From: Aquimarina sp. MAR_2010_214
GTDB taxonomy: Bacteria > Bacteroidota > Bacteroidia > Flavobacteriales > Flavobacteriaceae
Direction: 5' to 3'
Length of the DNA stretch: 64,000 nt
Assembly (NCBI RefSeq): GCF_002846555.1
Contig: NZ_PJMS01000001.1
Coordinates: 3,162,001 to 3,226,000 of the forward strand
Below, piece after piece: positions 16,466 through 25,979 of the stretch. The translations under genes were made by a program, and so were the position numbers. The first letter of the stretch is position 1. Each line of letters opens with the position of its first letter. The notes beneath the pieces were generated by a model, which was not told where the DNA came from, did no database searches, and saw only the letters and a list, made by a program, of their open reading frames with translations.

Positions 16466-18268
16466 ATGAGATATTTTTCACTAATCATCCTCTTGTTTTT
16501 AACAATACAATCCGGGTTTACACAAATAAGAAACAAATACTCGATTTCATTCGATAATGCAGAACATCATGAAGCAAATGTAACTGCAACCTTTACAAGT
16601 TTACAGAGTGGTACTGTTTCTTTGAAGATGAGCAGAACATCACCAGGGAGATACGCGTTACATGAATTTGCTAAAAATGTTTACAATGTAAAAATTACTG
16701 ATAGCAAAGGTAAAAATGTAACGGTTACCAGGCCTAATTTACATCAATGGGATGTTACGGGACATGATGGGACTATACATGTGTATTATACTTTGTTTGC
16801 AGATAGAGGTGATGGTACATATTCTCAAATTGATGAAACTCATGCTTTAATTAATAATCCAGCTACTTTCATGTATGTTTCTAGTTTAAAAGAGAGACCT
16901 ATTGAGGTTTTATATGTAACTAGAGAAGATCTCGGCTGGAAAATAGCCACTCAATTAACTCCTCAGGGAAGTAATAGTTTTCTTGCACCTAACTTACATT
17001 TTTTTATGGACAGTCCAGCTTTGTTAAGCAATCATGTTGTTAAAGAATATAAAGTTGGTTCTGGGGATAAAGAGTATCTTATTAAAATGGCTTTACAGCA
17101 TAATGGTACCGATCAAGAGGCTAATGTTTTTTTTGATCAAGTAAAAAAGATTGTAGAAGAAGAAAAGAAAGTATTTGGTGATTATCCTAGTTTTGAAAAT
17201 AACGAATATACATTTTTAGCTTGTTTTATGCCGCAGGTGTCCAGAGATGGGATGGAACATCGAAATTCTACTGTTATAACAAATCCTAAAAGTATTGCAA
17301 ATGGAGGCATGAAGGATAATATTAGCACATTTGCTCATGAGTTTTTTCATGCATGGAATGTAGAGCGTATACGTCCTTTGGCTTTAGAGCCTTTTGATTT
17401 TGATAAAGCCAATCTTTGTGATGAATTGTGGTTTGCAGAAGGAGTCACAAGTTATTATACAAATTTATCCTTATGTCGATCAGGTATTATTAGTCAGGAA
17501 GAATATATAACACGTTTAACCAAAACTTATAATGAAGTTTGGAATTCACCAGCGCTGAAATACTATAACCCTAGAGAAATGAGTCGTAAGGCTCCTTTTG
17601 TAGATGCTGCTACTACTGTAGATCCTGTTCATAGAGGAAACACCTATGTTTCTTACTATTCTTATGGTAATATGTTAGGACTGGCAATGGATTTAGCCTT
17701 AAGAGATGAGAAAAATGATCTTAACCTGGATGATTTTATGAAGCTATTTTGGACAAAGTACGGTAAAACTGAAATTCCTTATACAACAGATAATCTATTT
17801 ATTACTCTAAGAGAGTATGCAGGAACATCATTTGCAGATAAATTTTTCTCTAAATATATTAATGGTAGTGAAGTACCAGACTTTAAAAAATTATTGGGCT
17901 CTGTTGCAATTTATCTTAAATCTGAAAAAGATCCTTATATAGGAGCAGAAATCGAATTCACAAAAAATGGTTTGGCTAGAATATCAGAATATACCAAACA
18001 AGGTACACCAGCGTATGAAGCAGGTTTGGAGAAAGAAGATATTATCATTTCTATAGGTAATAAATCTTTTTCTGATTTAGAACAATATCATGAAGTGGTT
18101 AACAAAAATAAATCCAGTAAAAAAGTAATTCTAAAATTTAAAAGAAACGGAAAAGATCGATCTACTTATGTGAAAATAGGAGAAGACCCTAAAGTAATAC
18201 TTACAGAATATTCTAAACCTAACGAAAAAGCATTACAAAGACGTAAAGATTGGCTTGGTGGTGAGTAG
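16466..18268 (+). CDS. M61 family metallopeptidase with PDZ domain
   Basis: A 600-residue exported peptidase (glycyl aminopeptidase family). It has a signal peptide at residues 1-19 (ending SGFTQ) and an N-terminal beta domain. The zinc site is HEFFHAWNVERIRP, with His291, Glu292 and His295, and the third ligand Glu is probably in DELWFAEGVTSYY. A C-terminal PDZ domain lies at about residues 490-580 (GTPAYEAGLEKEDIIISIG). The length and layout match the family. It likely trims peptides in the periplasm. It is monocistronic between its own promoter and the terminator at 18294. Confidence 0.9.
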   Translation: MRYFSLIILLFLTIQSGFTQIRNKYSISFDNAEHHEANVTATFTSLQSGTVSLKMSRTSPGRYALHEFAKNVYNVKITDSKGKNVTVTRPNLHQWDVTGHDGTIHVYYTLFADRGDGTYSQIDETHALINNPATFMYVSSLKERPIEVLYVTREDLGWKIATQLTPQGSNSFLAPNLHFFMDSPALLSNHVVKEYKVGSGDKEYLIKMALQHNGTDQEANVFFDQVKKIVEEEKKVFGDYPSFENNEYTFLACFMPQVSRDGMEHRNSTVITNPKSIANGGMKDNISTFAHEFFHAWNVERIRPLALEPFDFDKANLCDELWFAEGVTSYYTNLSLCRSGIISQEEYITRLTKTYNEVWNSPALKYYNPREMSRKAPFVDAATTVDPVHRGNTYVSYYSYGNMLGLAMDLALRDEKNDLNLDDFMKLFWTKYGKTEIPYTTDNLFITLREYAGTSFADKFFSKYINGSEVPDFKKLLGSVAIYLKSEKDPYIGAEIEFTKNGLARISEYTKQGTPAYEAGLEKEDIIISIGNKSFSDLEQYHEVVNKNKSSKKVILKFKRNGKDRSTYVKIGEDPKVILTEYSKPNEKALQRRKDWLGGE

Positions 18269-18293
18269 TAGCTAGTATTTTTTTATAAGATAT

Positions 18294-18339
18294 AAAAAAA
18301 GCTTCAGAATAGTAATCGTGCTATTCTGAAGCTTTTTTT
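18294..18339. terminator. Bidirectional terminator between the M61 gene and tssO
   Basis: A perfect 19-bp inverted repeat (18294-18312 with 18321-18339), with A7 on one side and T7 on the other and an 8-base loop. It separates two convergent transcripts and marks the left edge of the T6SS locus. Confidence 0.95.
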
Positions 18340-18341
18340 AG

Positions 18342-18845
18342 TTATCGTCTTAACGCATCCAGATATCGGTTTGCTTTCTCAAGTTCTTGATTTACCCGTT
18401 CTAATTCTTCCTCGTATTCGTCTAATTGAGCATCCACATCTTCAAACTCTTTTAGTTTTGTTTTTAGTCCTTGTAAGTCTACAAAAGACTTCACAATACT
18501 ATTATACATATTGTATCTGTATGTTGAATCCTCTTCAGGAATAGATTTTTGCAAATCCACAATTTTAGAGTTTATAAGTGCATTAATGTACTGTATATTT
18601 TGTCCTGGAGTGTCTAAAGAATCCAATAGTGATCGTATTGCAAACATCTCACTAGAAAATTTCTCTTGAAACTGTATTTCTGTTTTTATAGACTTGGATT
18701 GTTCTCTTAGTACAGAATTTTCTTTTAAGGGAACTCTATCAAAATCAAAAAAGAAAGCAAGTACAATTAGAGTTACGGTAAAAATAAATAACAACGAAAA
18801 TTTTAATATACTATTTCTTCTTTCTTTACTGTTTTTTGGTTTCAT
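18342..18845 (-). CDS. tssO: T6SS transmembrane protein TssO
   Basis: A 167-residue protein with a short basic cytoplasmic start, one transmembrane helix (about residues 13-31) and a long periplasmic coiled coil rich in Glu, Leu and Lys (ELERVNQELEKANRYLDAL at the end). This layout and its place next to tssK in a subtype iii T6SS locus fit TssO, a membrane-complex component that replaces the TssJLM system in Bacteroidota. It is last in the leftward tssE-F-(PKD)-K-O operon. The call depends largely on context and topology. Confidence 0.65.
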   Translation of the reverse strand: MKPKNSKERRNSILKFSLLFIFTVTLIVLAFFFDFDRVPLKENSVLREQSKSIKTEIQFQEKFSSEMFAIRSLLDSLDTPGQNIQYINALINSKIVDLQKSIPEEDSTYRYNMYNSIVKSFVDLQGLKTKLKEFEDVDAQLDEYEEELERVNQELEKANRYLDALRR

Positions 18846-18870
18846 TTTATGTTTTTATAAGTTGTTATTT

Positions 18871-20031
18871 TTAATCAAGTAGAAAACTTCTTCTGTTTTT
18901 AACATCTTGTTTGGCAAGAACTTCTTCTTTTACAAAGATGTTTGAATCTGTTTTTTTACCTATGTAATCTAATTCGTTTAATTTTTTGAAAAGAGATAAC
19001 ATTAATTTTGTATAGTTTGAAACATGATTTAATGATGTATTGATATCTGTATGTATATATTGTAACTCAATCATTTCTATCAAAGTATTTTCAAAAGCTC
19101 CTTGGTTGAGGTCGCACCAATCTGATAAATAATTCAATAGCTCTTCTTTTCCTGTGCCTGCATAGATATCCAGATTATTTTTAATGACTCTTGCCATAGA
19201 AATAAGCTTACAGATCATCGATATTGGAGGTGCTTGTTTGTCATTAATACGGTACTCTGGTAATACACCTCCTAAATATTGAAGAGTGTTTTGACAAAGC
19301 GTTAATACCATTTTTGCAAGATCATTGGATTGTTTTTTCTGATAGATTTTTTGTATTATATTCATTGAGTACTTTTCTATTGCATTAAAAAAAGTACCAA
19401 TCTCAGAATAGGTGTATAAAAGATCTTGATGGCTAAGAATAGATGTGCAAGGCGGTATAAAATCTTCTGCAAGATAAGGAGTGGATCCTTCTTCAAACAT
19501 TATTTTACCTATAGTGATATGATAATCGCCAAATTCCTCAGCATTAACTTCGCTTTTTTCTACAATACTAAGTTTGTATTCTGGTAATACATAAGGGTGG
19601 CGAGGAGGTTCTTCTTCAGGATCAGAGTCGCCTATTGGTATCCTTACATATGGATTAACACTTAAAACTACATAACATTCCTCTTCAACACCACCAATAG
19701 GGAAATTTGTAGTAATAAGGCTCCCCTCGTTTTCAAGAAATGATGATATTTCTGGAGTAATATATATAAGATGTCCACCAGATGTAATTGCTCTGCACTT
19801 AACAAGTTGTATTTTGATAGTTTCCTGACCGTCCATAGAAAAAATCATCTTTACAGCTTCTTCTGATCCTAAATCTGGTAACAAACCATAATTATTAGTG
19901 TTTAATCCTCGTGCACTAATTACCTTAGAAAATTGGAAAAGGGCATTTTCCATATCAATAAAACGATTTTTATTGATTTTCATTCCATCAACCCAGTTAA
20001 CCCTATAGTAATTATTATCTTCTTTTTTCAT
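18871..20031 (-). CDS. tssK: T6SS baseplate subunit TssK
   Basis: A 386-residue cytoplasmic protein of the TssK family, which links the baseplate wedge to the membrane complex. Family features are the N-terminal VNWVDGMKINKNRFIDMEN segment, a beta domain including YVVLSVNPYVR, and a helical shoulder region followed by a C-terminal head domain. The length is slightly shorter than Proteobacterial TssK, as usual for subtype iii. It starts four bases after the PKD gene's stop and is followed by tssO. Confidence 0.85.
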   Translation of the reverse strand: MKKEDNNYYRVNWVDGMKINKNRFIDMENALFQFSKVISARGLNTNNYGLLPDLGSEEAVKMIFSMDGQETIKIQLVKCRAITSGGHLIYITPEISSFLENEGSLITTNFPIGGVEEECYVVLSVNPYVRIPIGDSDPEEEPPRHPYVLPEYKLSIVEKSEVNAEEFGDYHITIGKIMFEEGSTPYLAEDFIPPCTSILSHQDLLYTYSEIGTFFNAIEKYSMNIIQKIYQKKQSNDLAKMVLTLCQNTLQYLGGVLPEYRINDKQAPPISMICKLISMARVIKNNLDIYAGTGKEELLNYLSDWCDLNQGAFENTLIEMIELQYIHTDINTSLNHVSNYTKLMLSLFKKLNELDYIGKKTDSNIFVKEEVLAKQDVKNRRSFLLD

Positions 20032-20035
20032 TTTT

Positions 20036-21028
20036 TTAAAATAAACCAGTTTTAGAATATTGTATTGTAATATATTCTATGCAATTATTTTTCTTATTTC
20101 TAAATATTTCAAGCTCTTTTATTTTGATTCGTTTACCTTTTATTTTTTCACAAAATTCAATAAACGTTGTTCTTTTTCCTCTTGCTGTCATTTGTAATTG
20201 CAAATTATCACATAAGTACTTGCTGAAATCTTTTGCACTTGCTTTTTTATTAGAAACAGCCATTATTTTTGATGCAAAATTACTATCCTTAATATCAGGA
20301 GCTCTAAATTCTGTCTTTGGTTCATTTTTTATAGCATCCTTTGGTGCATATTTAATTGTTGAGGAAGATTCTTTAGGCCTTCTAATTCGCTTTTTAGGAG
20401 CATTAACTTTTTTATTGCTAGGTAAAACTTTTATTTTTTTTCTTGTAGCATACCTATTATCATCATTTACAATTAGTGTAATAGTTTTTAAACCAGGAGA
20501 CTCATAAATATATTGTGGGTTTTTTTTGATAGAATTTACTCTTGCTGTTTCTCCAAACCTCCATTCCCATTTATGGGCATCCTTGGTGTTATCTTTAAGT
20601 CGTAATACTTCACCAACTTTTATTGAAGCTGGGGCTTTAAAATTTGCCAGTTTAGTTGAATCTAGAATAAAAACTTTCTCTTTTATGATAATTGTTTTTA
20701 TTCCTTCACATTGACCATTAATTTTTAACTTAATATTGTATTGTCCAGGATTTTCAAAAGTATGAAAAGGAGATAAACCAGAGCGTGTTTTAGAGCTATC
20801 TCCAAAATCCCATTCTCTTTTGAATGCACCTTTGGTTTTATCTTTAAACCTAATAATCTCCCCAACCCTATAGTTTTTGGCATTGATATCAAAATCTATA
20901 ATTTCACAGGGAATATAGTTAACATATTTAAATGCAAAAACAGCGGCGGTAACAAAAAATGTAATGACGAAAAACAAAACAATACTTCGATCCATATAAG
21001 TATTTCTTTGTGTATTTGATGGTTTCAT
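20036..21028 (-). CDS. T6SS-locus membrane protein with two PKD domains (TssP candidate)
   Basis: A 330-residue protein with one transmembrane helix (about residues 15-32), then two PKD (Ig-like) domains. PKD 1 has the hallmark KREWDFGDSSKTRSG and PKD 2 has KWEWRFGETARVN. A basic linker and a C-terminal domain (NLQLQMTARGKRTTFIEFCE) follow. The PKD domains would lie in the periplasm and could touch peptidoglycan or partner proteins. Its position between tssK and tssF, and the known set of subtype iii membrane proteins (TssN, O, P, Q, R), suggest TssP. I could not confirm that, so no symbol is given. Confidence 0.7.
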   Translation of the reverse strand: MKPSNTQRNTYMDRSIVLFFVITFFVTAAVFAFKYVNYIPCEIIDFDINAKNYRVGEIIRFKDKTKGAFKREWDFGDSSKTRSGLSPFHTFENPGQYNIKLKINGQCEGIKTIIIKEKVFILDSTKLANFKAPASIKVGEVLRLKDNTKDAHKWEWRFGETARVNSIKKNPQYIYESPGLKTITLIVNDDNRYATRKKIKVLPSNKKVNAPKKRIRRPKESSSTIKYAPKDAIKNEPKTEFRAPDIKDSNFASKIMAVSNKKASAKDFSKYLCDNLQLQMTARGKRTTFIEFCEKIKGKRIKIKELEIFRNKKNNCIEYITIQYSKTGLF

Positions 21029-21046
21029 TTTTGTGTAAAATTTTGA

Positions 21047-22882
21047 TTAATTCATTAATGTAATATAATAAGGAAAAACATTTAGTGATTGTTTTTCTAA
21101 TATAGATAAAATATCAATTTTTATAGAGTTCCATTCAAAATCAGAAACTTGCACGGTAGGATTAGGATAAAGCATTATTTCAATAGATGGAACCAATCCT
21201 TTGTTAGTTTCAATACTGGTTTTGAATATTTTTCTTATAACCACTTTTTCAATTTTATTACTACATATTTCATAGCATAGTGCTTTAATGTCTTCTTTGG
21301 TAACAATCCTGTTTCTAGAGAGTAACGCTTTACGGTATGCATAAAGTCGTTCTTCCATTGTAAGGTTATCTTTTCCTTGAAAACTAGGAGTAAGAAACCT
21401 TCCTTTTTTTTGCTTTAGCTCACTTCCTTTATAAGTATTCAGAGAGCTTCCAGATTTTATTTGATTGGCTTCTTGTCCATTTGTTGTCCAATATTCTATC
21501 AAAAGTGTATCTTTCTTCTTAAAAGGTTTAACAGAAACGTAATTTGTTTCTGCTACTGTTTTTGTCATATCTAAAACTTTTTTTTCTAATGTAGCTATAT
21601 TTTGATTTAGCATATTGGCATTAGATTGTAAAAAATCGTTTCCATAAATAGAAAAAGCAGCACTTTCATCTTTTAGTAAATCTATAAGATGTAAAAGATA
21701 TTCTTTGGCTTTCCGAGAATCAAGTTTACTTACATTGTCTCTTCGTATTACAAAGGTTCCTTTTAGATCTTTATCAGCATCATTTTCTCTTAGGTTGTAT
21801 ATCTGTCCCGAAGTATTACTTACGGTTTTAACATCCAGAAATAAATCCATTGTACTTAAAGGAGCAATATCTATATAATCTTTTAGTTGATAAGAAACAC
21901 TCTCTAATTTACGATTTAATACAGGAAAAGCATTAAATGAGCAAAACAGGTTTGTTAAAATGGTATTGCTGATTACCTTGGGGAAAACTATTTTAATCCA
22001 ATTTACATTCTGAAAATCTTCAGTATCGTCATAATGTATAAAGTTAGTAATTTCTTCGGGAATTTTTATAGTTCTCTGTAGTGAAATATCAGAGTTAATT
22101 GTTATAAAATGCTTTTCATAGGTTTTTTTTACGTCATTTTCAATATTTCTCGTTTTATTAGGAATATGAGAAAATACAGATTCTAAATCCAAGCGTTCAG
22201 AATTATCACTATTCATATATCCCGAGGTTACATCAACCAACGTACCGTTGTAATAAAATTTTGCTTGTTGTAGATAATGATAAAATAACTCCCTGTCTTG
22301 TATATCTAATATTTCAAAAAACAGAGAAGCGTTTTTTAAATGAATATTTTCGTGATCAGATTTGATGCCCAAATAAAGAGTAGAAGAAGGTAAAGAGGCT
22401 TTGTCTTTATATGTAAGTGTTATGTTGGATCTTGATTTTTCTTCAATTTCATAAGCATCTTTTCCGCAAAGGATATGAGTGATGTTAGCATCTATTAATT
22501 TGTTTTCCTGAACCGGAGAAAAGAAGATGTTTTTTATGGTACGATCTGCACCTGCATTTTTTATTCTTTTATTATAATAGAATAAATTTTCTGGAGTAAT
22601 GAAGCTTTCTGGCGATATAGGTTCGGCATAAGCAATAGCATGAGCAGGACGAGCACCATATAAGGTTTCTGGAGTCATTAATTGTATAAGTTGCTCAGTT
22701 GCTCTTGTTTGTGAATTGTTGATTTCTCCAGAGATTTTTGCAATCTCAGAAGCGCAGGCATCAATAAGAAGCGTTACAATAGGATCAAAAGAGGTTTCTA
22801 TCTCATTAGGAGGGACCCCCCAAAGCGAAGCAGCCTTTTTTATCATCCTATTTTTAATCTGTGTTGTATTTTCTTGAGCCAT
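21047..22882 (-). CDS. tssF: T6SS baseplate subunit TssF
   Basis: A 611-residue wedge protein of the contractile baseplate, homologous in role to phage gp6. Features seen are the N-terminal ATEQLIQLMTPETLYGARPAHAI, the middle DIAPLSTMDLFLDV and the C-terminal MEERLYAYRKALLSRNRIVT with a gp6-like domain. I start it at ATG 22882, two bases after the tssE stop, rather than at the upstream in-frame ATG (22924) that would overlap tssE by 40 bases. It is longer than Proteobacterial TssF, as expected for Bacteroidota. Works with TssE, TssG and TssK. Confidence 0.87.
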   Translation of the reverse strand: MAQENTTQIKNRMIKKAASLWGVPPNEIETSFDPIVTLLIDACASEIAKISGEINNSQTRATEQLIQLMTPETLYGARPAHAIAYAEPISPESFITPENLFYYNKRIKNAGADRTIKNIFFSPVQENKLIDANITHILCGKDAYEIEEKSRSNITLTYKDKASLPSSTLYLGIKSDHENIHLKNASLFFEILDIQDRELFYHYLQQAKFYYNGTLVDVTSGYMNSDNSERLDLESVFSHIPNKTRNIENDVKKTYEKHFITINSDISLQRTIKIPEEITNFIHYDDTEDFQNVNWIKIVFPKVISNTILTNLFCSFNAFPVLNRKLESVSYQLKDYIDIAPLSTMDLFLDVKTVSNTSGQIYNLRENDADKDLKGTFVIRRDNVSKLDSRKAKEYLLHLIDLLKDESAAFSIYGNDFLQSNANMLNQNIATLEKKVLDMTKTVAETNYVSVKPFKKKDTLLIEYWTTNGQEANQIKSGSSLNTYKGSELKQKKGRFLTPSFQGKDNLTMEERLYAYRKALLSRNRIVTKEDIKALCYEICSNKIEKVVIRKIFKTSIETNKGLVPSIEIMLYPNPTVQVSDFEWNSIKIDILSILEKQSLNVFPYYITLMN

Positions 22883-22884
22883 AA

Positions 22885-23316
22885 TTAATATGAAAGAGGA
22901 GCGATATAAAATTTTTCTAAACAAGAAAAAGGCTCATTGGTTAAACAAATAGTTCCATTTACTTTTATATCTACACGTTTTTTTACTCTGTTTAGGTTTG
23001 AAATATTTCTAAACTCATCTTGTTGTATAGTAACCTTTAAGCTTACGTTTTTCAATCTTTTTTCTTTACTGGTGATACTTTCTGAAAGAGACTCTGTTAT
23101 GATATCTCTAAGTTTGTTGGTTGTTGTCAAGTTGTCAAAATCTACATTCCATATTGAGCACCCAAAAGACTCATCAAAAACACATTCTCCAAAATGAGTA
23201 GTTGTTATCAGATGTATGAAATTAACAATTGATTGTGTAATGTTACATTGTTTAGCCTCTTTGTTACTAACAATTTTTTTAGTTTGTATGGGTAAGCTAT
23301 AATACGATTTTATCAT
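22885..23316 (-). CDS. tssE: T6SS baseplate subunit TssE (gp25/GPW family)
   Basis: A 143-residue protein of the gp25-like lysozyme-fold family, which initiates sheath assembly on the baseplate. The recognisable core is LITTTHFGECVFDESFGCSIW followed by ITESLSESITSKEKRLKNVSL. It is first in the leftward operon and diverges from the NlpC lipoprotein gene across 176 bp. No convincing promoter box was found on the minus strand in this gap. Confidence 0.85.
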   Translation of the reverse strand: MIKSYYSLPIQTKKIVSNKEAKQCNITQSIVNFIHLITTTHFGECVFDESFGCSIWNVDFDNLTTTNKLRDIITESLSESITSKEKRLKNVSLKVTIQQDEFRNISNLNRVKKRVDIKVNGTICLTNEPFSCLEKFYIAPLSY

Positions 23317-23466
23317 AGAGTAAAGGCTAAGAAGTTTTGTAAATCATCGCAATTTAATAAAGTTTTTACATACTAGAGGTAAGTTAAATGATAAACACGA
23401 ATCTATTTTTTATTAATATTTTTTAATAACCTAACTTAATAATCTATAAAAAAGAATAGAAGTTTT

Positions 23467-23474
23467 TATATTTG
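23467..23474 (+). promoter_or_regulatory. -7 promoter element of the rightward T6SS operon
   Basis: TATATTTG matches TAnnTTTG and lies 18 bases upstream of the ATG at 23493. No TTTG occurs at the ideal -33 distance. It would drive the NlpC lipoprotein, tssG and tssN genes up to the terminator at 25940. Confidence 0.5.
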
Positions 23475-23492
23475 TATAAATAATCATGGGGT

Positions 23493-24098
23493 ATGAAACT
23501 ATTTTGTAAAATATTAATGGTCATATTAATGGCTTTTGTTGGGGTCACAGGATGTAAAGGTACAGATCCAATTGCTTATATGAAACAAAAAGAAGGGCAG
23601 GAAAAAGAAGTTTCTCCTATTCAAAAAAAGTACGCTGCTGTCATAGGAGTGTCTCCAAAAGAAATAAAAAATATACCTCTTTATACCTTTATAGATAGCT
23701 GGATAGAAACGCCCTACAGGATGGGGGGAGAAACCAAAAAAGGTATTGATTGTTCTTTTTTCACTCAATTTCTTTATCATGATGTGTATAATAATTTGAT
23801 AGAAAGAACGGCAGAAAAACAATATATGGCTCCCAGTACAGATAAATTTATTGGGCAGGAATTTTTAAAACAAGGAGATCTTTTGTTTTTTAATGAAAGA
23901 GGCTCTCAGCATCATCCTATAACTCATGTAGGTATCTATTTGGATAATAATCATTTTGTGCACTCTACATCAAAATTAAGTGGCTCAGGAATCAATGGAG
24001 TTCAAATAAGTAATTTTACAGATAGTTATTGGCAGCGAATGTTTGTAGCAGCAGGAAGAAAGCCAAAAAATGCAAATGGGGAATTAAGTCAGAAGTAA
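23493..24098 (+). CDS. NlpC/P60 family lipoprotein in the T6SS core
   Basis: A 201-residue lipoprotein with signal peptide and lipobox VTGC (Cys21), then an NlpC/P60 cysteine peptidase domain. The catalytic Cys87 is in KGIDCSFFTQF and His145 is in THVGIYLDN, with a further His in HFVHSTSK. P60 enzymes cut peptide bonds in peptidoglycan. It sits at the head of the operon with tssG and tssN, so I infer that it opens the host cell wall for T6SS assembly or anchors the complex, rather than acting as a toxin. No immunity gene follows it. It may correspond to one of the less conserved subtype iii lipoproteins (TssQ-like position), which I cannot confirm. Confidence 0.8.
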   Translation: MKLFCKILMVILMAFVGVTGCKGTDPIAYMKQKEGQEKEVSPIQKKYAAVIGVSPKEIKNIPLYTFIDSWIETPYRMGGETKKGIDCSFFTQFLYHDVYNNLIERTAEKQYMAPSTDKFIGQEFLKQGDLLFFNERGSQHHPITHVGIYLDNNHFVHSTSKLSGSGINGVQISNFTDSYWQRMFVAAGRKPKNANGELSQK

Positions 24099-24134
24099 AA
24101 AAATAAGCTTTTCAGATATTCTGTTGGTTTAAAT

Positions 24135-25049
24135 ATGCAAGATACCGAAATACAAAAAATATATAAAGAGTTGATGTCAGCTTACAAAAATTTGAAAGCA
24201 GAAGTTTTTGTGGCAGAAATTCTCGAATCTTCAGGTATTAAATTCAGTGATATCGACATTTTAAATAAAAGTACATTTTCTAGGTCCTATCGTAGAGATG
24301 TTATCGATTTTACTTTAGATACGTATTCAGGAACAAAAGATAAACTTCAGTTTAATTTGGCTCGTAATGGGATTTATGATCTACTCCCAGAAGGAATTTT
24401 TCATGAACAAGTAAAAACGAGTCAATCTTCATACAAACAGATACGACAGAAACATAAACAAGAAGAAAAAGATGCTAGGTTTTTTTTCGCACCTATAGAG
24501 AATGAGCTTTTTGTTCAGAAAGTACGAGTAGAACAAAATGAAAGAAATTTATTAGATGAGTTTGTAAATCTTAAAAATAGTTTTCTTCTTGATTTTTGGG
24601 GATTGGATGATGAAATTCCCGAAGAATATTGCATGAAATTATTAAAATTATTGCCTTTTGCATATAAGATATCAGGTGATCCTGAGCTTACGGCTTTAAG
24701 TTTAGAAAAAATTCTTGAAGAGAAAGTCAGTATAAAAAAGACATTTGAACCTTATCATAGTAATGAGGCAAATAGTAATAATAAATTAGGGTTAGATTTC
24801 GTATTGGCATTAAATGATTCTCATGTCTCATACCCTGTTTTTGAAATAAAAATTGATCAGGTATCAAGAAAAAATATGAGTAAATTTTTGCAAAATGGGG
24901 AGGCAATAAAAATTATTAGTACCTTTTGTGACTATTTTATCCCAATAGAAATAGAAACTAAGCTAATGATTACGTATTCAGAAAAGGAAAGTGTGTTTGT
25001 TTTAGATGAGTCAGATAGTCCAAGATTAGGTTTAACAACAATGATATAA
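24135..25049 (+). CDS. tssG: T6SS baseplate subunit TssG
   Basis: A 304-residue protein matching subtype iii TssG. Marks are FNLARNGIYDLLPEGIFHE, KQEEKDARFFFAPIENE and the central LKLLPFAYKISGDPELT. TssG pairs with TssF to form the baseplate wedge. No signal peptide or transmembrane segment; cytoplasmic. Its TAA is immediately followed by the tssN ATG with no gap, so the two are translationally coupled. Confidence 0.82.
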   Translation: MQDTEIQKIYKELMSAYKNLKAEVFVAEILESSGIKFSDIDILNKSTFSRSYRRDVIDFTLDTYSGTKDKLQFNLARNGIYDLLPEGIFHEQVKTSQSSYKQIRQKHKQEEKDARFFFAPIENELFVQKVRVEQNERNLLDEFVNLKNSFLLDFWGLDDEIPEEYCMKLLKLLPFAYKISGDPELTALSLEKILEEKVSIKKTFEPYHSNEANSNNKLGLDFVLALNDSHVSYPVFEIKIDQVSRKNMSKFLQNGEAIKIISTFCDYFIPIEIETKLMITYSEKESVFVLDESDSPRLGLTTMI

Positions 25050-25919
25050 ATGAATATGGTTTTGATTGCAGGTTTTAGTGCAGATATGTTTAAGGTAGGT
25101 ATATTAATGCTGGTGATTACCGTTGTTTTGATGGGGTTTGTAACTGGGTTAAAAAAGCTATTCTTTAAAAACAAGAAGAAATTCTTTTTGTACATATTGG
25201 TTACATTGTTGCTTTTTGCAGCTACAGCGTTGTTAAGTAATGAAAATGTACTTAATAATATACCTCTTAATAATTTTATAAGTTTTCAGGTTGTGTTTTT
25301 GCTACTTGGTGTTTTACATATTTTGGCATTACGTAAATTTTTTCCTGATTTGTCAGAAACCCCAACAATGTTTTGGTCAGAATTTCTATATACTGTTGTA
25401 GTAACATGTGTAGGATTAATTTCATTTATGTTTGTGGTTGGAATTTATAGACCAGAGTATATATATATCTTTCTGGTCTCTGCTATCACGTTTTTGATTC
25501 CTTTTATGGTAGTAAAATTATACGAATATGCAATATCTGTGCCTGTTCCGATTTATAAAAAATGGTATTACCCAGTAGATAAAAAGGTAAAGGATCCAAA
25601 AGACGAAGAATTACTAAACCCTCTTGTAATATCATTTGAATTTAATAAAGGGAATGCACTTGAGGAGATTAGTAATTTTAGGCTGAAGGCTCCTGAGCGA
25701 ATGGAATTTGGCAAATTATTTTACTTTTTTATTAATGATTATAATGAGCGACATCCTGGAGGAGAGATAATTTATGTAGATGAAACTAATAATCCAGCAG
25801 GATGGATTTTCTATACAAGGCCAAATTGGTTTGGTGTTCAAAGGTTTGTCAACTATGCTAAAACCGTAGAAGCCAATAATATAAAAGAAAATGATGTTAT
25901 TATTTGCAAGAGAGTTTAA
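25050..25919 (+). CDS. tssN: T6SS membrane protein TssN
   Basis: A 289-residue protein with about five N-terminal transmembrane helices (residues about 12-165) and a soluble cytoplasmic C-terminal domain with NDYNERHPGGEIIYVDE and NPAGWIFYTRPNW. This topology and its place after tssG match TssN, a Bacteroidota-specific membrane component of subtype iii systems. Its start is fused to the tssG stop. A strong terminator (25940-25979) ends this operon directly behind it. Confidence 0.82.
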   Translation: MNMVLIAGFSADMFKVGILMLVITVVLMGFVTGLKKLFFKNKKKFFLYILVTLLLFAATALLSNENVLNNIPLNNFISFQVVFLLLGVLHILALRKFFPDLSETPTMFWSEFLYTVVVTCVGLISFMFVVGIYRPEYIYIFLVSAITFLIPFMVVKLYEYAISVPVPIYKKWYYPVDKKVKDPKDEELLNPLVISFEFNKGNALEEISNFRLKAPERMEFGKLFYFFINDYNERHPGGEIIYVDETNNPAGWIFYTRPNWFGVQRFVNYAKTVEANNIKENDVIICKRV

Positions 25920-25939
25920 CAAAAAGTTAAATTTTTCAA

Positions 25940-25979
25940 AAAAAAAGGATTTTAATTTTTAGGTTAAAATCCTTTTTTT
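25940..25979. terminator. Terminator after tssN
   Basis: A perfect 16-bp inverted repeat, 25940-25955 with 25964-25979, pairing A7-GGATTTTAA with TTAAAATCC-T7 across an 8-base loop. It separates the tssG-tssN operon from the tssD genes, which must have their own promoter in 25980-26168. Confidence 0.95.

Noticed and set aside
23493..24098. The NlpC/P60 lipoprotein as a secreted toxin
   Set aside because: It has a lipoprotein signal peptide and no adjacent immunity gene, so it should act in the producing cell's own envelope.
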